Notes under the pieces: generated by a model
The model's input: only the letters and a program-made list of their open reading frames with translations
Database searches by the model: none
What the model was told of the DNA's origin: nothing
Shown here: one piece after another, positions 14,007 to 18,016 of the stretch
Numbering within the stretch: the first letter of the stretch is position 1
Layout: each line of letters opens with the position of its first letter
Assembly: GCA_964454575.1 (NCBI GenBank)
Contig: CAYVTG010000034.1
Coordinates: forward strand, 1 to 18,016
Source of the DNA: Haladaptatiplasma sp964454575
GTDB taxonomy: Archaea > Thermoplasmatota > Thermoplasmata > Halarchaeoplasmatales > Halarchaeoplasmataceae
Direction of reading: 5' to 3'
DNA length: 18,016 nt
Position numbers and translations under genes: made by a program

Positions 14007-14013
14007 ATCAAAA

Positions 14014-14142
14014 ATGCCTTTAGATTCGGATAGATGCCACTTCTGCGGAAGATGGTCAAGGGAATACGAAAAGATCGGAGATCGTTCGATATGCGAAAAC
14101 TGCTTCAAAGAATTGGTAACTAAGATAAAAAATGCATTGTAA
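14014..14142 (+). CDS. 42-aa zinc-ribbon microprotein
   Basis: Begins MPLDSDRCHFCGRWS and ends NCFKELVTKIKNAL. Two CxxC knuckles (CHFC and CENC, 15 residues between the pairs) form a compact zinc ribbon followed by a basic helix. The frame extends upstream to 13960, but that added part has no zinc-ribbon character and would precede the likely promoter, so I start at 14014 where AGGTGG is well placed. Stand-alone zinc ribbons of this size are common in archaea and poorly characterised; nucleic-acid or protein binding is inferred. Its stop is one base from the stop of the convergent TatD-like gene. Confidence 0.65.
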   Translation: MPLDSDRCHFCGRWSREYEKIGDRSICENCFKELVTKIKNAL

Positions 14143-14143
14143 A

Positions 14144-14980
14144 CTAGATCTCCACGTCTATTCCGTAGAGTTTTTCAGGGTTATGCTTATGTATTTTGAG
14201 AAGCGATCCTTCCGTCAGCACGCCTTCTTCCATCAGTTTGATACTCTTTTTTGGAACCGTCTTGATGCCAAGCACCGCCCCTGGTCTGGTCGGGTCGTCC
14301 AAGAAGTCGGTTTCCATCATAAATCTGTCTCCCTTTGATAGTGCCGCACGAAGATTCTTTTCGCTGGCAAGGACCGATGGAAATAGGCCGTGATTGTCTT
14401 TTTTGTCTATGATGGGTGGACTGTAGTGCTTAACCACCTTTTCCCGAGGAAGACCGGCATCGTCTGCCAGCTCCGCCAATTCTTTACAAACTTCGGGTGT
14501 GGCACTCTCCGTATGTAGTACCACCGGACAGCCAAGTTCTGAAGCCAGCTCCATCCCGTACTTCATGATCCTGTTAGATGCATCCAGTATCTCGTCACTG
14601 ACCTCAAAATGAGGTCTACCTATCTCTCCCAGGGCGATGGCTTTGCCATCCTCCACGTAGCTGGCTGCTGATTCCATACCTTTCATGAGTATCTGCTCCC
14701 CCTTTTCCATACCTACTATCTTCTCCAGATTGAGTAAGTCCACAGGATATGGTCCCAGGGTCACATATATCTCAACAGACGTTGCCTTCCTAGCTCTGTC
14801 GGCAAGCTCGAGTGTTCTTTCATATATGGGCTTGTACCCTTTGGTGTCCCATTCCCTAAGATCATGATACGGCATGTGAGAAACGACCATGTGGGTACCT
14901 CCGGCCTTTTCGAATTTTTTGACCGCTTTAACGTTATCTCCGATATCCTGAAGATGAACGTGATTGTCGAAAATAGGTAT
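14144..14980 (-). CDS. TatD-like metal-dependent hydrolase (TIM barrel), non-canonical start
   Basis: Archaeal TatD-related metallohydrolase (COG1099 type), predicted DNase or amidohydrolase. Metal ligands are in order: HVH in FDNHVHL (7-9), the Glu in LGEIGRPHFE, His in VVLHTESATPE, His in VKHYSPP and Asp in METDFLDDP. The first ATG in frame (14890, residue 31) would cut off the first strand and the HxH metal ligands, so translation must begin earlier. Between the in-frame TGA upstream and the HxH there is no ATG, GTG or TTG. The family-like start MPIFDNHVHL would place initiation at the ATA at 14978-14980 (278 aa); an ATT at 14987-14989 is the other choice. It follows tbp with a gap of only a few bases and is probably co-transcribed and coupled. 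A base error in the assembly is the alternative explanation. Confidence 0.75.
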   Translation of the reverse strand: MPIFDNHVHLQDIGDNVKAVKKFEKAGGTHMVVSHMPYHDLREWDTKGYKPIYERTLELADRARKATSVEIYVTLGPYPVDLLNLEKIVGMEKGEQILMKGMESAASYVEDGKAIALGEIGRPHFEVSDEILDASNRIMKYGMELASELGCPVVLHTESATPEVCKELAELADDAGLPREKVVKHYSPPIIDKKDNHGLFPSVLASEKNLRAALSKGDRFMMETDFLDDPTRPGAVLGIKTVPKKSIKLMEEGVLTEGSLLKIHKHNPEKLYGIDVEI

Positions 14981-14984
14981 GTCT

Positions 14985-15533
14985 CTAATGGATCAATCCC
15001 GCCTTTTTTAGCTCGTGTTTTACGGTATCGACCGCTTCTTCCAAGGCAGGTACATTTTTTCCGCCTGTACATACCATATTTCCCGAGCCGAACAACAATA
15101 GTACGACGTCGCAGTCCCTTGGTCGGTAAACCAGACCTGGAAACTGTTCCGGCTCGTACTCCACACGCTCCAATCCAAGTGTCATGGCAACGGAGTTAAG
15201 GTTGAGTTCTTGACCGAGCCCGTAGGATGCCACTATGTTCTGCACTGTTACATCGACTTCTTCCGATGTTTCGAGACCGTGCTCGTTGAGAAGTCCTTTT
15301 ATGGTGTTTACACTGACCTCGGCATCCTCGAGTGTCTTACCTCCCGTACAGACTACTTTACCGCTGGAAAAAAGAAGTATAGCGGTTTTTGGGTCTTTTA
15401 TGCGGAAAACAAGGCCCGGAAATTTTTCTTTGTCGTATTCTGAACCTTCAAGGACTTTTGAAGCCTTCACGAGGTCTATCTTAGCCTCCATCGAGGAGGA
15501 CGCCACTACATTTTCTATCTTAAGACCTTCCAT
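14985..15533 (-). CDS. tbp: TATA-box-binding protein (TBP)
   Basis: General archaeal transcription factor that binds and bends TATA boxes to recruit TFB. 182 aa from the ATG at 15533, made of two direct repeats of about 90 residues, each with N-[IV]-V-A-S, a FPGL[VF]-R/Y-R stretch and the hallmark VVCTGGK / MVCTGGK; the repeats begin at IENVVASS and VQNIVASY. The acidic C-terminal tail of some archaeal TBPs is absent. An in-frame GTG at 15542 would add three residues; the ATG matches the usual N-terminus and lies about 27 nt from the minus-strand box CTTTTAACG. The TatD-like gene follows directly. Confidence 0.96.
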   Translation of the reverse strand: MEGLKIENVVASSSMEAKIDLVKASKVLEGSEYDKEKFPGLVFRIKDPKTAILLFSSGKVVCTGGKTLEDAEVSVNTIKGLLNEHGLETSEEVDVTVQNIVASYGLGQELNLNSVAMTLGLERVEYEPEQFPGLVYRPRDCDVVLLLFGSGNMVCTGGKNVPALEEAVDTVKHELKKAGLIH

Positions 15534-15554
15534 ATAGATCACTTGTTAAATCAA

Positions 15555-15617
15555 CGTTAAAAGGATGACTGTTGTTTATAAACCCTTCGAAAACCAGCCT
15601 TCGAAAAAGGTTTATAT
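15555..15617. promoter_or_regulatory. Divergent promoter region between tbp and the large surface-type gene
   Basis: It holds a palindromic TATA box GTTTATAAAC (15574-15583) usable on both strands, a tbp-proximal box CTTTTAACG (about 15556-15564 on minus), and TTTATAT at 15611-15617, which is 30 nt before the plus-strand ATG at 15644. Just upstream of that last box the decamer CCTTCGAAAA occurs twice (15584-15593, 15598-15607), 14 bp apart and each containing the palindrome TTCGAA, as expected for an operator or a doubled BRE-type element. Confidence 0.5.
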
Positions 15618-15643
15618 GGGTTATAGATGGCACGCGGGAAAGC

Positions 15644-18016
15644 ATGCTCCGTAGGGAACTATACCGTAACGACAAAGGCACTGCCTCCTTCGCCCTTATG
15701 GGAGTTCTGATAATACTCCTCTCCCTGGTCGCAGTCGCGTATATATCTTACATAGATAACTTGAACTACGAAGATCGGCTGAGAACAGACCGTATCGCGG
15801 CCCTCGAAGAGACTGCCGATAAAACAGTTGAATCCGTTAAGGCAAAACTGCACTCCATAGCCATACAGAGCGCTTTCGACGGCAACAGCGGGCTTGTATT
15901 GGACAATTCTACCCGACTGTTCGAGTCGCGTGTGGAGGAATATCTGAACAGTTCCGAGTGTTTGAACAAGGGCAGGTACAAGGTTATGGTAGAAAAAGAC
16001 GGTACGAACGTGACCATGAAACCGTCGGTGACCGAGATCGATGTTATCTTACCAACAGCCGATGACAGGGGACGCTTCGAGAAGATGGCCACGGATGTTC
16101 CCGGTGAGCTCGGAAGGAACAATCGAACGTTTTATTACGGTATCCAGGGCAGCATCTCAGTCACCGCTGAAGATAAGGACAACGGGCTCAGGCTGAACCG
16201 GACGGAAGATATAGACATGAGCGTTGATGTACCGTACCCCTTTTTAAGGAATAAGATGAAGAGTTTCGGTAACGAACTGAAGGGTTCGGAGGGGCAGGTG
16301 GCCAGGATAACCAGGTACATACTGAGTACTCTTGCACAGTACCGTACCTTGATGGGCTACGGGATGATGTCCTTCGAGAATTTCGATAATTCATCAAAAA
16401 AGAGTACGGTGGATATCCTAACCATCGAGGACATTGAGATGGCTCTCAATCTGGCCATCATGCTGGAGATGGCATATCAGTACAGGGCCTACGATCCCTA
16501 TGCCCTTGAAGCCCTTGTGGAGAACACTACGGTTTCGGGAGTGGTGAGTCTGGAGGTGCTGATAGACACCTACATAGGCCGGGGCAGGGTGGATCCCGGA
16601 GACCTTGTAGCACTCTTCCACGGTTGCGGCTACGATAACGACACCGTTTCAAAGGACGATGCAAACGAGCTGGACATAGGTGCGGTGATAATGCAGGCAC
16701 TCTACGCGATCATGGACCAGTTAGTTATAAAATATCTAGAATACTTCGGCGTTATCGGTTTCGCCAACCTTGCCCTGAAGGGTGTGTTAAAACTGAAGGA
16801 ATTCACCGACAGTGCGGCTGAACTGGGAAAAACCGTACTGGACGTACTGACCTTCTGGGAGGACGACGAGGTCGAGATCAACCCTAAGCAGGTGAACATG
16901 GTAAAGGACTGGGCAGAGGAGATCTTTATCGCTGCCGGGCTCATGGGAACCCATGTGATAAGGGACACCTATCTGCCCTATGATACTGTAGATGGTGAGT
17001 ATATCCAAGGATACCCTCGGCTTTCCGACGATTTCAACGAGATATACGAGTTGGAGTACAAGACGAGATTGGTTGGAGAGGAGCATCGGCTTTACCGGTA
17101 CTCCTGCGGACACGGAGAGGTGCACCATAAAAGGAACGATACCTGTTCCGAGACCGTCGTTGTGGAGGATTCAAACGGTGAGAGCGTTGAAGTGCGCTGC
17201 GGTGCCGAGGAAGTACTAGCGGGGTACGAATACGCGATCCACACGGTAAATGTAAACGTCAACGGAGGACCGATACTGTATCGATCCTTGGATATACTCG
17301 ATGGCAGCGACGAGATATGGCAGGAATTCTACACGGAAAGTTATTCGGATGAGGGAGACGAAGAGATAGACGACGTACAATACATGTTCAAGGAGTTGAT
17401 CAAAACTATCGTCGATGCCATCACCGAGCAGCCGGCGATACAGGCGATCATCGCAAAGTACAACAAAGTGGAGGTAGACGTATATTCCAGACGATCCATG
17501 TTTCATGACATCGAAAAGGCGGTCAATTCGGCTATCGAAGACACATTCGATCATTTTAGGGAAAACCCCGATAGGATACTGGACATAGTAAAGGACTACT
17601 TCAACCCGGACCCAAGGATAGAAGATCTTAAGGATCTACTGACGGATAATTACCAAAGATTTCACGGGAGCGGATATGCTGACAGCACGGCCGAGAGAAC
17701 GGCGGAGGCCTTGCTCGGCGAAGTGGGGCCTTACGTATCATTCCAGATAGTAAAAACAGAGGTGATCGAGGGAGGTATTATGGAATCCGCGGATGCATCC
17801 CGCCTCGACATGCACGAACCAGACGAAGAGATGCTGCGAAATGTACTGGTTCACGGAGGCGTTCGATCTCAGGAACGGGTGTCATCTCTGAGAGATGCCA
17901 TACTTCCATCCGTTGAAAACGGCATGGATGAGATAAAGGAGCGTGAGATATCTGAGAAGGATACAGAGGAAAGACATTCTACAAAAGACGGACTTCTCAT
18001 CCAGGCACTGGATTCC
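15644..18016 (+). CDS. Large secreted or membrane-anchored protein, pilin-like N-terminus (3' end outside window)
   Basis: Open from the ATG at 15644 to the last base, 791 codons with no stop, so partial at the 3' end. The N-terminus is MLRRELYRNDKG then a single hydrophobic helix (about 14-36, FALMGVLIILLSLVAVAYIS). A KG directly before the helix resembles the cleavage site of archaeal type IV pilins, and the layout recalls haloarchaeal DUF7286-like proteins encoded near Tad/pilus machinery. The rest is a long, acidic, mostly helical exterior region. A cysteine-containing island near residues 488-525 (CGHGEVHHKRNDTC, then CGAEE) could bind metal or form disulfides. TATA box 30 nt upstream, no ribosome binding site, so leaderless. 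Family assignment is uncertain; cell-surface location is inferred. Confidence 0.75.
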   Translation, partial: MLRRELYRNDKGTASFALMGVLIILLSLVAVAYISYIDNLNYEDRLRTDRIAALEETADKTVESVKAKLHSIAIQSAFDGNSGLVLDNSTRLFESRVEEYLNSSECLNKGRYKVMVEKDGTNVTMKPSVTEIDVILPTADDRGRFEKMATDVPGELGRNNRTFYYGIQGSISVTAEDKDNGLRLNRTEDIDMSVDVPYPFLRNKMKSFGNELKGSEGQVARITRYILSTLAQYRTLMGYGMMSFENFDNSSKKSTVDILTIEDIEMALNLAIMLEMAYQYRAYDPYALEALVENTTVSGVVSLEVLIDTYIGRGRVDPGDLVALFHGCGYDNDTVSKDDANELDIGAVIMQALYAIMDQLVIKYLEYFGVIGFANLALKGVLKLKEFTDSAAELGKTVLDVLTFWEDDEVEINPKQVNMVKDWAEEIFIAAGLMGTHVIRDTYLPYDTVDGEYIQGYPRLSDDFNEIYELEYKTRLVGEEHRLYRYSCGHGEVHHKRNDTCSETVVVEDSNGESVEVRCGAEEVLAGYEYAIHTVNVNVNGGPILYRSLDILDGSDEIWQEFYTESYSDEGDEEIDDVQYMFKELIKTIVDAITEQPAIQAIIAKYNKVEVDVYSRRSMFHDIEKAVNSAIEDTFDHFRENPDRILDIVKDYFNPDPRIEDLKDLLTDNYQRFHGSGYADSTAERTAEALLGEVGPYVSFQIVKTEVIEGGIMESADASRLDMHEPDEEMLRNVLVHGGVRSQERVSSLRDAILPSVENGMDEIKEREISEKDTEERHSTKDGLLIQALDS

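Noticed and set aside
13960..14013. Upstream in-frame extension of the zinc-ribbon gene
   Set aside because: It would begin before the likely TATA box and lacks a ribosome binding site; the ATG at 14014 has AGGTGG at proper spacing.
14761..15072. Minus-strand frame overlapping the TatD and tbp genes
   Set aside because: Out of frame with both genes, whose conserved motifs continue through the same DNA.

Overview
The window reads as archaeal chromosome, roughly 47% G+C by eye. Direct evidence: a TATA-box-binding protein gene, an archaeal/eukaryal-type S15 ribosomal protein, an archaeal RecJ-like DHH nuclease, a tRNA-Trp gene with a large intron that itself looks like a box C/D guide RNA, and start codons sitting about 25-30 nt downstream of A/T-rich TATA-like boxes (leaderless genes). 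A euryarchaeon, possibly a Thermoplasmata relative, fits the gene content, but the lineage is inference only.

Layout. (1) 3-3633, plus strand: a translationally coupled operon for a phosphoglucosamine mutase-like enzyme, a GlmU-like sugar-1-phosphate nucleotidylyltransferase/acetyltransferase and a PIG-A-like GT4 glycosyltransferase; together they plausibly make UDP-GlcNAc (or a similar sugar nucleotide) and attach the sugar to a lipid. (2) 3623-5603, minus strand: a coupled operon of inositol-monophosphatase-family phosphatase, NAD kinase and JAMM/MPN metalloprotease, converging on operon 1 with an 11-bp overlap. (3) 5651-7426, minus: a small two-helix membrane protein followed by an MscS-type mechanosensitive channel with a secreted N-terminal domain. 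(4) 7541-11608, plus: uS15, RecJ-like DHH nuclease, a TPR protein and a Mre11/SbcD-related phosphoesterase. (5) 11609-13380: a gene-poor stretch opening with the intron-containing tRNA-Trp, then a run of seven short-loop hairpins, an orphan antitoxin-like small gene, a small membrane protein, and a possible small RNA. (6) 13381-15533: a DUF457/YdjM-like membrane protein and a 42-aa zinc ribbon on plus; tbp and a TatD-like hydrolase on minus. (7) 15644 to the end, plus: the first 791 codons of a large protein with one N-terminal membrane segment, divergent from tbp and running off the window.

Most notable: the tRNA-Trp intron carries two antisense elements that, by the box D/D' plus five rule, point exactly at tRNA positions 34 and 39; the hairpin chain just after the tRNA has no explanation I can give; the TatD-like gene has no ATG/GTG/TTG upstream of its metal-binding HxH motif; and the long unfinished ORF at the right edge looks like a pilin-like or surface-anchored protein of unknown function. 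I found no CRISPR array, insertion sequence or rRNA gene.
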